Shown piece by piece: positions 17,920 through 26,344 of a DNA stretch of 64,000 bases; position 1 is the stretch's first letter, and each line of letters begins with the position of its first letter. The notes beneath the pieces are model-generated. The model was not told where the DNA came from. It saw only the letters and a list, made by a program, of their open reading frames with translations, and did not search any database. This DNA comes from Halopseudomonas maritima (lineage in GTDB: Bacteria > Pseudomonadota > Gammaproteobacteria > Pseudomonadales > Pseudomonadaceae). A program made the translations under genes and the position numbers. The stretch spans positions 186,001 to 250,000 of the forward strand of contig NZ_CP079801.1 of the NCBI RefSeq assembly GCF_021545785.1, read 5' to 3'.

Positions 17920-19781
17920 TCCGGCAGTTGAGCGCTCTCATCAGCGTTGCTCTCGCGCCGCATCGCAGCCTCTTCACGGCTGGTTTCCAGGTAAATCAGC
18001 GTCCAGTCCGCTACGGGTTCAAGGGCTTGGGCCTGAGAAAACACTCGGACACGTCGCTCTGGCGTCAGGGCTAGCATGGGCACACGGTTCTTGCCCGCTT
18101 CCTGCTGCCACTGCTCGAAACCAAAGCCCTCAGTAAGGGTAGTGGCCTTGAAGCGTGCGCCTTGACTGATCAGGCTCGACAGCTTGCTGAAGGTCATCCC
18201 CTCCGCGCCCATCAACAGACCCTCGTGGGCGCTGGATATTTGCAACCGCTCGTTAGCCCCGCTGCGCTCGTTACGCACGCTGAAGATGCGGTGCGCGGAG
18301 AAATCCCGCTGGAAGTGCTTGTTGAGCAGCGCGTTGCGTTCACGCTCAGGCGTCAGCGTAAGCAACGTGCCAAGCCCGGCAAGATCCAGATTATCGTCAA
18401 AGTGCGTCGACAACGGATTGCCGCGCAGGGTGCGCAACCCCTTCATACGTGCCTGACGAATCGAGTCCCAGTGGGTATCGACGATCAGCAGCGGCACCTC
18501 CAGCTTGTGCAGCACCTCGCCCAGCGAGCGCGCTACGGCGTTGGCACCAATCACCAGCACGCCCCGCCGCTCCGGCTCAGTCACACCCAGCAACTGCGCC
18601 ATGCGCCGGGCTGTAGCGCTTTGGAACACCACTGTCCCGATGATCACGGCAAAGGTCAGCGCACTGACCAGCGCGGCATCCTCATAACCAGCCTGCTCCA
18701 GCCGCAAGGCAAACAGCGCCGACACCGCAGCCGCGACGATACCTCGCGGCCCGATCCAGGCCACCAGCGCGCGCTCGTTCCAGGTCAGCTCACTGCCGAT
18801 GCTGCTGATCCACACCGCCAGCGGTCGCGCCACAAACTGAATCACGGCCAGCAGCGCCAGCGCCGGCCAGCCCAGCGCCAACAGCGCGCCCAGATCTACC
18901 CGTGCCGCCAGCAAGATAAACAACCCGGAAATCAGCAGTACCGAGAGGTGCTCCTTGAACACCAGAATTTCCTCGATATCCACGCCCTTGGCATTCGCCA
19001 GCCAAATACCCATCACGGTGACAGTCAACAGGCCGGACTCGTGGGCGATCTCGTTGGATACCGTAAAGGCCACCAGCACCAGAGCCAGCGACGCCAGCAC
19101 TTCCAGATATTCAGGCACCCAGTGACGGCGCAGTGCAGTGGCCATCAAGGCGCCACCCGCAGCACCCGCTATGGCGCCCACCGCGATCACCTCAACGAAT
19201 ATCCACAACCCGGCACTAATACCATTGGCGCCGGCGCCCTGGGCAACAATCCACTCGTAGACCAACACCGCCAGCAAGGCACCGATCGGGTCAATCAGGA
19301 TGCCTTCCCAGCGCAGCACCTTGGAGATCCGCTGCGTGGCCCGCAGGGTGCGCAGCATGGGCACCACCACCGTCGGCCCCGTCACCACCACCAGCGCACC
19401 AAACAGCGCCGAGAGCGCCAGATCCAGCTCGATTAACCAGTGACAGGCGGCGGTAATCACGCCCCAGGTCACCAGCGCACCGACAGTAACCAGCCGGCGC
19501 ACCACGCTGCCGGTTTCCTTCAGCTGTTCAAACTTGAGCGTCAGGCTGCCCTCAAACAGGATCAGCGCTACACAGACCGACACCAGCGGAAACAGCAACT
19601 CACCCAGGAAGGCATCAGGCTGCAGCAAACCAAACACCGGCCCCAACAGAATGCCGGCCAACAGCAGAAACAGGATCGCCGGCAAGCGCAGGCGCCAGGC
19701 TGCCAACTGGCAGACCAGGCTGACCAGCGCCACCCCGGACAGGGTCAGCGCCGGGGTAATCATCTGGTGTATTTCGCTCAA
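17910..19781 (-). CDS. Cation:proton antiporter (CPA family) with C-terminal TrkA-N-like domain
   Basis: A 623-residue protein: about 12-13 hydrophobic segments over residues 1-390 (Na_H_Exchanger domain, with ILFEGSLTLKF, TGPTVVVPMLRTLR and the WEGILIDPIGALLAV block carrying conserved acidic residues), then a cytoplasmic nucleotide-binding Rossmann-like domain beginning RGVLVIGANAVARSLGE. It should exchange Na+ or K+ for H+ under nucleotide control. I take the TTG at 19781 as start because GGGAG is 7 bases upstream; the next ATG lacks a site. Its 3' end overlaps convergent greB. Confidence 0.88.
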   Translation of the reverse strand: MSEIHQMITPALTLSGVALVSLVCQLAAWRLRLPAILFLLLAGILLGPVFGLLQPDAFLGELLFPLVSVCVALILFEGSLTLKFEQLKETGSVVRRLVTVGALVTWGVITAACHWLIELDLALSALFGALVVVTGPTVVVPMLRTLRATQRISKVLRWEGILIDPIGALLAVLVYEWIVAQGAGANGISAGLWIFVEVIAVGAIAGAAGGALMATALRRHWVPEYLEVLASLALVLVAFTVSNEIAHESGLLTVTVMGIWLANAKGVDIEEILVFKEHLSVLLISGLFILLAARVDLGALLALGWPALALLAVIQFVARPLAVWISSIGSELTWNERALVAWIGPRGIVAAAVSALFALRLEQAGYEDAALVSALTFAVIIGTVVFQSATARRMAQLLGVTEPERRGVLVIGANAVARSLGEVLHKLEVPLLIVDTHWDSIRQARMKGLRTLRGNPLSTHFDDNLDLAGLGTLLTLTPERERNALLNKHFQRDFSAHRIFSVRNERSGANERLQISSAHEGLLMGAEGMTFSKLSSLISQGARFKATTLTEGFGFEQWQQEAGKNRVPMLALTPERRVRVFSQAQALEPVADWTLIYLETSREEAAMRRESNADESAQLPDQA

Positions 19782-19808
19782 TGTTATCTCCCTGTAAGCG
19801 AAGGAATA

Positions 19809-20756
19809 TCAGGCACCACGCAGCGCCTCGCGGCCATGCGGAACCCGCAGGTCCGGCCCCGTTCCAAGCGGCACAATGCGCGTCGGATTGATGGTGTCGT
19901 GGCTGTAATAATAGTGCTGTTTGATGTGCTCAAAGTTCACCGTTTCGGCTACACCCGGCCATTGATACAACTCGCGCAGATAACCCAACAGCGCTGGATA
20001 GTCCTCAATGCGCCGCAGGTTGCACTTGAAGTGGCCATGGTAAACCGGGTCAAAGCGTATCAGGGTGGTAAACAGTCGCCAATCGGCAAGCGTGATTCGC
20101 TCACCCAACAGATAACGACGCTCGCCAAGACGCGTCTCCAGCCAGTCGAACGCGCCGAACAGCGTGGCACAGGCCTGTTCGTACACCTGCTGCTCAGTAG
20201 CAAAGCCGGCCTTGTAGACCCCGTTGTTGACTTCGTTGTACACACGCTGGTTGACCTCGGTCATCGCCTCTCTCAGCGCAGCCGGGGCAAAATCACAGGA
20301 GTTGCCGGTCAGGCTGTCAAAGGCGCTGTTAAACAGCTCGATAATCTCGGCCGACTCGTTATTGACGATGGTCTGCTCCTGGGTATCCCAGAGCACCGGA
20401 ACGGTAACCCTGCCGGTGTAATCTGCCCGGGTGTGGGTGTAGAGCTGGTGCAGGTGCCGATAGCCGTACAGTGGCTCGGGCTCGGCAAAGCTCCAGCCGT
20501 GCTCGAGCATGTGCGGATGTACCACCGTCACACCGATGTGCGGCACCAACCCTTTGAGCTGTCGCAGAATCAACGTGCGATGCGCCCAGGGACAGGCCAG
20601 CGATACATATAGGTGATAGCGACCGCTGTCCGGGGCGAAGCGCCCGCCCGGCTCGATCCGTTCGCGAAAACCGGCGTCTTCGCGCTTGAACGCGCCGCCG
20701 GTGCCCTTGGTGTCATACCACTGGTCAACCCAGCGTCCATCGACAAGACGTCCCAT
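19809..20756 (-). CDS. yqjG: Glutathionyl-hydroquinone reductase (YqjG/PcpF family GST)
   Basis: A 315-residue GST-like protein of the Xi class. LYVSLACPWAHRTLILR near residues 45-61 carries the catalytic Cys in CPWAH, and the C-terminal helical domain contains conserved Tyr residues (YEVNNGVYKAGFA-like segment). These enzymes reduce glutathionyl-hydroquinones to free hydroquinones using glutathione. The start at 20756 has AGGA 9 bases upstream; an earlier in-frame start 27 bp away is not supported. It is divergent from deaD. Confidence 0.93.
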   Translation of the reverse strand: MGRLVDGRWVDQWYDTKGTGGAFKREDAGFRERIEPGGRFAPDSGRYHLYVSLACPWAHRTLILRQLKGLVPHIGVTVVHPHMLEHGWSFAEPEPLYGYRHLHQLYTHTRADYTGRVTVPVLWDTQEQTIVNNESAEIIELFNSAFDSLTGNSCDFAPAALREAMTEVNQRVYNEVNNGVYKAGFATEQQVYEQACATLFGAFDWLETRLGERRYLLGERITLADWRLFTTLIRFDPVYHGHFKCNLRRIEDYPALLGYLRELYQWPGVAETVNFEHIKQHYYYSHDTINPTRIVPLGTGPDLRVPHGREALRGA

Positions 20757-20893
20757 CTGGTTGTTTCCTATTGCTTGGCCCAAGGGGCGTTTTGGCAGCG
20801 CAGAGCGCTGCCAGCTGTGCAGCTAGACTGACATTCTGATCAGATATTGCAACGCTCAGACAAAAGGCTGCGGTAATTTGCCGGCAAAGTCCG

Positions 20894-20899
20894 TATAAT
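20894..20899 (+). promoter_or_regulatory. Candidate -10 box (TATAAT) upstream of the DEAD-box helicase gene
   Basis: A perfect TATAAT lies 37 bases before the helicase ATG, in a short leader that begins soon after. No good -35 box is seen 16-18 bases upstream, so it may be an extended or activator-dependent promoter. Confidence 0.45.
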
Positions 20900-20935
20900 A
20901 CGCGCCCATCTTATCCCCCAAGGTTTACTCCCCCT

Positions 20936-22639
20936 ATGTCCGACACCTCTCCGGCGGCTCCGCAGTTTGCCGATCTTGGCCTGCCCGCCCCCCTTCTTGA
21001 GGCGCTCAACAGCCTCGGCTATGAAACACCCTCCCCGATTCAGGCCGAGGCTATCCCGACCCTGCTGTCCGGCAAGGACCTGCTGGGTCTGGCCCAAACC
21101 GGCACCGGTAAAACCGCTGCCTTCGCCTTGCCGGTCCTGGCCGGCCTGGATGTCAGCCTGCGTGCCACCCAGGCACTGATCCTGACGCCCACCCGCGAGC
21201 TGGCCCTGCAGGTCGCCGAAGCCTTCCAGCGCTATGCCCAGAACATGCGCGGCTTCTCCGTGCTGGCCCTGTACGGCGGCTCGGCCTTTGCCCCCCAGTT
21301 CAAAGCACTGGAGCGCGGCGCCCAGGTTGTCGTGGCAACCCCTGGCCGTCTGACCGACCACCTGCGCCGTGGCAGCCTGAAGCTGCAGGATCTGCGTTAC
21401 CTGGTGCTGGACGAAGCCGACGAAATGCTCAAGATGGGCTTTGCCGACGACCTTGAAGCGGTCTTCGAAGAAGTACCGGAGCAGACCCAGAAGGCGCTGT
21501 TCTCCGCCACCATGCCACCCGGCGTGCGCAATGTAGCGCGCAACCACATGAAAGAGCCGGCCGAGATCCGCCTGCACAGTGGTTCGAGCAGCAGCCTGGA
21601 GACCATTACCCAGAAGGTCTGGGAAGTCTCCAACCACCACAAGCTGGACGCCATGACGCGCCTGCTGGAAGTCGAGCCGGTCGAGGCCATGATCGTCTTT
21701 GTGCGCACCAAGACCGCCAGCCTTGAGCTGTCCGAGCGCCTTGAAGCCCGCGGCTTTGCTGCCGCCGCGCTGAACGGCGACCTCAGCCAGCAGCTGCGTG
21801 AACAGGTGGTTGACCGCCTCAAGCGCGGCCTGCTGGACATTGTGGTGGCGACTGACGTTGCCGCCCGTGGTCTGGACGTAGAGCGTATTACCCACGTACT
21901 GAACTACGACCTGCCGCACGACAGCGAAAGCTACGTGCACCGCATCGGCCGTACCGGCCGCGCCGGTCGTCAGGGCACCGCGATTCTGTTCGCCACCCCG
22001 CGCGAGCGTCGCCTGCTGCACGTGCTGGAACGCGCCACCGGCCAGAAGATCGAGCCGCAAGCGCTGCCCACCGCCGATGCCGTGCGCAGTGGCCGCCTGA
22101 ACAAGCTGGCTGCACGCCTGAACGACGCCCGCGAGCACTCCACCGCCCTGCATCAGCAACTGGTCAACGACCTGCAGGAACTCACCAGCCTGGATGCCTC
22201 CGAGCTGGCCGCCGCGCTGTTGAGCATCCTGCCGAGCGCCAAGACCCTGCTGGAGCCGGTCGCCGACCTGCCTGCCCAGGCACCGCGCAAGGACCGCCAG
22301 TTTGACCGCGACAGTGGTCTGACCCGCTACAAGGTCCAGGGCGGCCGCAAGAGCGGCCTGATGCCCAAACCGCTGGTTGACGTACTGGTCAAGGTGGGCG
22401 GCGTCCAGCGTCAGCAGATTGGCCACATCAAGCTGTTCCCCGAGCACACCGGCGTCTACCTGCCGCAGCTCGACCAGCAGACCCTCAACCGCCTGGCTGG
22501 CGCCGAGATCAACGGCATCGCCCTGCAGATCAAGGCCTGGCCGCTGCCCGAAGGCGAACTGCCGCCGCGTGATCACGCGCCGCGCAAGCCGCGTCGTGAC
22601 TTTGCCAAGGGCAAGGGCAAGCCGCCGCGCAAGGGCTGA
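20936..22639 (+). CDS. deaD: DEAD-box ATP-dependent RNA helicase (DeaD/CsdA type with DbpA-like RNA-binding domain)
   Basis: A 567-residue helicase. Motifs in order: Q-motif PSPIQAEAIP, AQTGTGKTAAF (I), PTRELALQ (Ia), TPGRL (Ib), DEADEML (II, near 154), SATMP (III), DVAARGLD (V) and HRIGRTGRAG (VI, near 340). After residue 440 a DbpA-type RNA-binding domain is seen (LTRYKVQGGRKSGLMPKPLV...), then a basic Pro/Lys/Arg tail. It remodels RNA in ribosome assembly and mRNA decay, often in the cold. The start has AAGG upstream. tatD follows after 18 bp. Confidence 0.93.
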   Translation: MSDTSPAAPQFADLGLPAPLLEALNSLGYETPSPIQAEAIPTLLSGKDLLGLAQTGTGKTAAFALPVLAGLDVSLRATQALILTPTRELALQVAEAFQRYAQNMRGFSVLALYGGSAFAPQFKALERGAQVVVATPGRLTDHLRRGSLKLQDLRYLVLDEADEMLKMGFADDLEAVFEEVPEQTQKALFSATMPPGVRNVARNHMKEPAEIRLHSGSSSSLETITQKVWEVSNHHKLDAMTRLLEVEPVEAMIVFVRTKTASLELSERLEARGFAAAALNGDLSQQLREQVVDRLKRGLLDIVVATDVAARGLDVERITHVLNYDLPHDSESYVHRIGRTGRAGRQGTAILFATPRERRLLHVLERATGQKIEPQALPTADAVRSGRLNKLAARLNDAREHSTALHQQLVNDLQELTSLDASELAAALLSILPSAKTLLEPVADLPAQAPRKDRQFDRDSGLTRYKVQGGRKSGLMPKPLVDVLVKVGGVQRQQIGHIKLFPEHTGVYLPQLDQQTLNRLAGAEINGIALQIKAWPLPEGELPPRDHAPRKPRRDFAKGKGKPPRKG

Positions 22640-22657
22640 TCGCGGAGTCGGTGACAG

Positions 22658-23455
22658 ATGGAATGGATTGATATCGGCGTCAACCTGACCGATAAGGCCT
22701 TTGCCCAGGACCGCGATGCGGTGCTGGAGCGGGCCTGGCAGGCCGATGTCAGCCAGATGCTGCTGACCATGACCTCTCTTGAGCAGGCCGACAGCCTGCT
22801 CGCGCTGTGCGCCGAGCAGCCGCAACGGCTGTTCACCACCGCCGGCGTACACCCGCACGAAGCTCGCCACTGGGCCGCTGACAGCAGCCGGCAACTCGCC
22901 GCTCTGTGCACGGAGCCTGCGGTGCGCGCCGTAGGTGAATGCGGACTCGATTTTAACCGCGACTTTTCTCCCCGCCCGGCGCAGATCAAGGCACTGGAGG
23001 AACAACTGGCGGTCGCCGTTGATACCCAGCTACCGGTTTTTCTGCACGAACGCGAGGCCAGCGATACCCTGCTGGCAGTGCTGCGCGACTATCGCGATCA
23101 GCTCAGCGGCGCCGTGGTGCATTGCTTCACCGCCGAGCGCGACGCGCTCTATGCCTATCTCGACCTGGACCTGCACATCGGCATTACCGGCTGGATCTGC
23201 GACGAGCGACGCGGCACCCACCTGCACTCGCTGGTACGCGACATCCCCGCCAGCCGCCTGCTGCTGGAAACCGACGCGCCCTGGCTGCTGCCGCGCACCC
23301 TGTCGCCCAAACCGAAAAACCGTCGCAACGAGCCAGCGTTTATCGTTGAGGTAGCGAAAATGGTAGCGCAGTGCCGCGGCGAATCCTTGCAAACCCTGAG
23401 TGATAACAGCTGCCGAGCAACGCGCGCGCTGTTTACCCTACCCGAAGGAGCATGA
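22658..23455 (+). CDS. tatD: TatD family metal-dependent DNase
   Basis: A 265-residue TIM-barrel metallohydrolase. Metal ligands are visible as AVGECGLDFNRD near 90-101, HEREAS near 128, HCFTAERD near 153 and ETDAPWLLPR near 205-214. IDIGVNLTD at the N terminus replaces the usual IDTHCHLD (IDIGVNL is typical of the TatD subgroup proper, not of YcfH/YjjV). TatD is a 3'-5' exonuclease linked to DNA repair. It lies 18 bp after the helicase gene on the same strand. Confidence 0.9.
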   Translation: MEWIDIGVNLTDKAFAQDRDAVLERAWQADVSQMLLTMTSLEQADSLLALCAEQPQRLFTTAGVHPHEARHWAADSSRQLAALCTEPAVRAVGECGLDFNRDFSPRPAQIKALEEQLAVAVDTQLPVFLHEREASDTLLAVLRDYRDQLSGAVVHCFTAERDALYAYLDLDLHIGITGWICDERRGTHLHSLVRDIPASRLLLETDAPWLLPRTLSPKPKNRRNEPAFIVEVAKMVAQCRGESLQTLSDNSCRATRALFTLPEGA

Positions 23456-23496
23456 TGGTCTATATTGGCTGAGTCGCACGGACGCCAAGGACCCGC

Positions 23497-24618
23497 ATGC
23501 CTGCCACACCGAATTCTCCGCACCCAAGACAGCTTGTCGCGCCGCTATTCGGACTGGTATTGCTTCTCCTGCTGGGCGTAGCGCTAAGCCTGTTTCATTA
23601 CTATCAACTCAGCCAGGTGATGCGCAACGACGGCAGCAAGCTATTTGAGCGTGTAGTGCAGCAGGTCGGACGCGAACTGGACAACGTATACCGGCCACCC
23701 ATGCAGGCGCTAAACCTGCTCAGTCTGAGCTCACTGGTCAAGACTGAAAACCTCGCCGAACGCTTGGACTATCTGCCCTTGCTGGCGCGCGTATTGACCG
23801 ATAACCCCCAGTTAAACTCGGTCTATGTCGGCTGGCATGATGGTGACTACCTGATGCTGCGTCCACTGCGCAACCCTCTCGGCCAACAGCGCTTTGCCGC
23901 CCCGCAACACGCCGCCTGGATGGCCTGGCATATTGGCGCCGATGGCAACCTGCGCCACAACAGCTACCTGTTCCTCAATACCGATCTGCGCATTATCGAG
24001 GCACGTATGGCGACAGACGAAGGCTTCGACCCGCGCCAACGCCCCTGGTACGCCGCAGCCAACAGCGCAGATCAGCGACTGGTCACGACACCTTACGTGT
24101 TCTTTTCTACCCGCGAGTTCGGCACAACCCTGGCCAGGGCGGCCGATAATCATGCCGTACTAGGGGCCGACCTGACCCTTGACCAGCTCTCCGACACCCT
24201 GCGCCAACAACGGGTTACGCCCTCCTCGGAACTGATTCTTTATACCGGTGAGGGTATCGTCATTGCCTACCAAGACCCGCAACGACTGCAACACACGACC
24301 CTAGGCAGTGGTGCGCTTGAACCCAGGCGTTTTCAGGAGCTAGGCAGCACCCTGCTGGCGACCATCGCACTGGATGGCTACCGGCAGCAACGGCAAACGG
24401 TAAAGGAGCTGGAGGGGCAACGCTGGGTGATACAGCAACAGCGCATCGGCGTACAAGGCTCGCCCGACACCTATCTCGCGGTACTGGTGCCGGAGGCCGA
24501 GCTGCTGGCCGATGCCTATCGCTTGCGCCAACAGGGTTTCTGGTTCTCTCTGGCGGCCAGCCTGGCGTTGCTGACCCTGGGTTGGGTGTTGTGGTGGCGA
24601 CTGCGACCCGCGCTGTAG
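23497..24618 (+). CDS. Stand-alone double-Cache (dCache_1) membrane sensor without a cytoplasmic output domain
   Basis: A 373-residue protein with an N-terminal membrane helix (about 16-38, LFGLVLLLLLGVALSLF), a periplasmic dCache-like region (about 40-340; the RQRPWYAAANSADQ and FFSTREFGTTLAR segments are typical of ligand-binding Cache domains), and a second helix (about 347-365). It then stops only four residues after that helix (RPAL). Receptors with this N terminus usually continue into HAMP, kinase, GGDEF or methyl-accepting domains. No frameshifted continuation is seen in the next 160 bases. AAGGA precedes the ATG. Its partner, if any, is unknown. Confidence 0.78.
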   Translation: MPATPNSPHPRQLVAPLFGLVLLLLLGVALSLFHYYQLSQVMRNDGSKLFERVVQQVGRELDNVYRPPMQALNLLSLSSLVKTENLAERLDYLPLLARVLTDNPQLNSVYVGWHDGDYLMLRPLRNPLGQQRFAAPQHAAWMAWHIGADGNLRHNSYLFLNTDLRIIEARMATDEGFDPRQRPWYAAANSADQRLVTTPYVFFSTREFGTTLARAADNHAVLGADLTLDQLSDTLRQQRVTPSSELILYTGEGIVIAYQDPQRLQHTTLGSGALEPRRFQELGSTLLATIALDGYRQQRQTVKELEGQRWVIQQQRIGVQGSPDTYLAVLVPEAELLADAYRLRQQGFWFSLAASLALLTLGWVLWWRLRPAL

Positions 24619-24782
24619 GTTGAGCACCCGCTTGACAGTGCCTCCCATAACCGACCGCTAATCCGAGAATTTACTTTAAGCTCTCGACCCAACTCTCTAT
24701 TTAAGTAATGATGCGCAAAAACAGGGACTGACAGGAAAGCGGTTCTGCCTCCAGCCAACACTCGCTCCGGGAGCTGCCCCAC

Positions 24783-26255
24783 ATGCCGAACGTTGTCTCA
24801 CGTGCCCTTCTGTGCCTGATCCCCCTGCTGGGCTTGTCAGGCCTTGCTGCCCAGGCGCAGGCCGCCGATAGCGGCACCCTGCCCGCCCGCGTGCAAAGCG
24901 CGCTGCAAGCAGCGCAGATCCCGTCTGACGCGGTGTCACTGGCCGTGATTCCTCTCGAAGGCCAGGGCATGGCCCAGTTCATCAACGCCGACGCGCCGGT
25001 CAACCCGGCCTCCACGATGAAACTGGTGACCACCTATGCCGCGCTGGAAATCCTTGGACCGACACACCAATGGCGCAGCGATTTATTCATCGACGGCCCG
25101 GTGGTCAACGGCACCCTGCAGGGCGACCTGATCTTTCGCAGCGGCGGCGACCCCAAGCTGACCCTGGAGCGCATGTGGCTGATGCTGCGCGACCTCAAGG
25201 CGGCAGGTGTTCGTAACATTACCGGCGATCTGGTACTGCAGCCGGCAGACCTGCGCCTGCCCAATGACGTACCGCCGTTCATCGACGACAGCGGCAACCA
25301 GAACCGCCCCTTTCTGGTCGAGCCCGACCCGCTGCTGACCAACCTCAAGCTGCTGGTGGTGAGCAGCTATGGTGAGCAAAATGGCGTGCGCATCAATGTC
25401 GAGCCGGCGCTGCCGGAGGTCAAGATCGTCAACCAGTTGACCCTGCTGCCGCCCACGCGCACCTGCCCCAGCCCCAACGTGGCATACGGTATTCAGGATG
25501 AAGGCTATCAGGCCACCATCACCCTGACCGGCAGTGTGCATGAGGGCTGTATCGCCCAGCGCTACCTGTCTGCCTTGACTGCCACCACCTACACTGCCAG
25601 CACCCTGCGCACCCTGTGGCAGGAAATGGGCGGCACTATTCAGGGCGGTACTCAGATTGGTCGGGCGCCAGCCAGTTCAAGACTGGTAGCACAAAGCTGG
25701 TCACCGGATCTGGTTGATGTGGTGCGCGACATCAACAAGTGGAGCAACAACACCATGGCCCGGCAGCTGTTTCTGACCATTGGCCGTGAAAACCGCATTG
25801 CCAGCGACCGCGATGATCACAAGGCAGCCGTGCGGGTTATCAACGAATGGCTGCGCGGCAAGGGCATCCAAACCAACGCTCTGGTGATGGAGAATGGCTC
25901 CGGCCTATCACGTATGGAGCGCTTGAGTGCCCGCGACCTGAGCCAGTTGCTGGCACAGGCTTGGCAGAGCCCCTATCGCGCGGAGTTCATTGCCTCCATG
26001 CCGTTAGCGGCAATGGACGGCACCATGCGTCGGCGCCTGCGCAATACGCCGGTAGCCGGCCAGGCCCATATCAAGACCGGCTCACTGCGCAGCGTGAAGG
26101 CCATTTCCGGCATCACCCGTGACGCCAATGGGCAAAGCTGGGCGGTGACGGCGATCGTCAACCACGTCAGCGCGGCCTCCAGCAGCCAGGCGCTGGACTT
26201 GGTACTGCAGGACGTCTACCGCCGGGTTCCAACCGATATTGCTACCGCGCAGTAA
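24783..26255 (+). CDS. dacB: D-alanyl-D-alanine carboxypeptidase/endopeptidase, PBP4 (DacB, peptidase S13)
   Basis: A 490-residue class C penicillin-binding protein with a signal peptide (about 1-28, ending AQAQAADS). Active-site motifs are PASTMKLVT (SxxK, near 79), SNNTMARQ (SxN, near 322) and HIKTGSLRS (KTG, near 424). The long insertion between SxxK and SxN is characteristic of PBP4. It trims or cleaves peptidoglycan cross-links in the periplasm. It converges with rlmKL, separated by a palindrome and a terminator. Confidence 0.94.
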   Translation: MPNVVSRALLCLIPLLGLSGLAAQAQAADSGTLPARVQSALQAAQIPSDAVSLAVIPLEGQGMAQFINADAPVNPASTMKLVTTYAALEILGPTHQWRSDLFIDGPVVNGTLQGDLIFRSGGDPKLTLERMWLMLRDLKAAGVRNITGDLVLQPADLRLPNDVPPFIDDSGNQNRPFLVEPDPLLTNLKLLVVSSYGEQNGVRINVEPALPEVKIVNQLTLLPPTRTCPSPNVAYGIQDEGYQATITLTGSVHEGCIAQRYLSALTATTYTASTLRTLWQEMGGTIQGGTQIGRAPASSRLVAQSWSPDLVDVVRDINKWSNNTMARQLFLTIGRENRIASDRDDHKAAVRVINEWLRGKGIQTNALVMENGSGLSRMERLSARDLSQLLAQAWQSPYRAEFIASMPLAAMDGTMRRRLRNTPVAGQAHIKTGSLRSVKAISGITRDANGQSWAVTAIVNHVSAASSSQALDLVLQDVYRRVPTDIATAQ

Positions 26256-26301
26256 AAGACCAAGACAGCCGTGGCATCTCGCGCCGTGGCAGAAACCGCA
26301 C

Positions 26302-26344
26302 GGGCACGACATGTCGTGCCCCTACAGCGCCCCGCTCAGGGGCG
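26302..26344 (+). terminator. Palindrome and terminator-like hairpin between convergent dacB and rlmKL
   Basis: A perfect 20-bp palindrome with arms GGGCACGACA / TGTCGTGCCC (26302-26321) is followed by CGCCCC-gctca-GGGGCG (26328-26344) and TTTCTGT. The second hairpin with its T-rich tail fits a terminator for dacB, and it overlaps the end of rlmKL. The first could be a repeat of REP type. Confidence 0.6.

Noticed and set aside
18162..19436. 424-residue plus-strand frame opposite the antiporter
   Set aside because: Gln/Arg/His-rich artefact of the reverse of a membrane protein gene.
20840..23005. 721-residue open frame on the minus strand across the helicase and tatD genes
   Set aside because: It is antisense to two well-conserved genes, is Gln/Gly/Leu-rich low complexity, and has no family motif; long antisense frames are common in GC-rich DNA.
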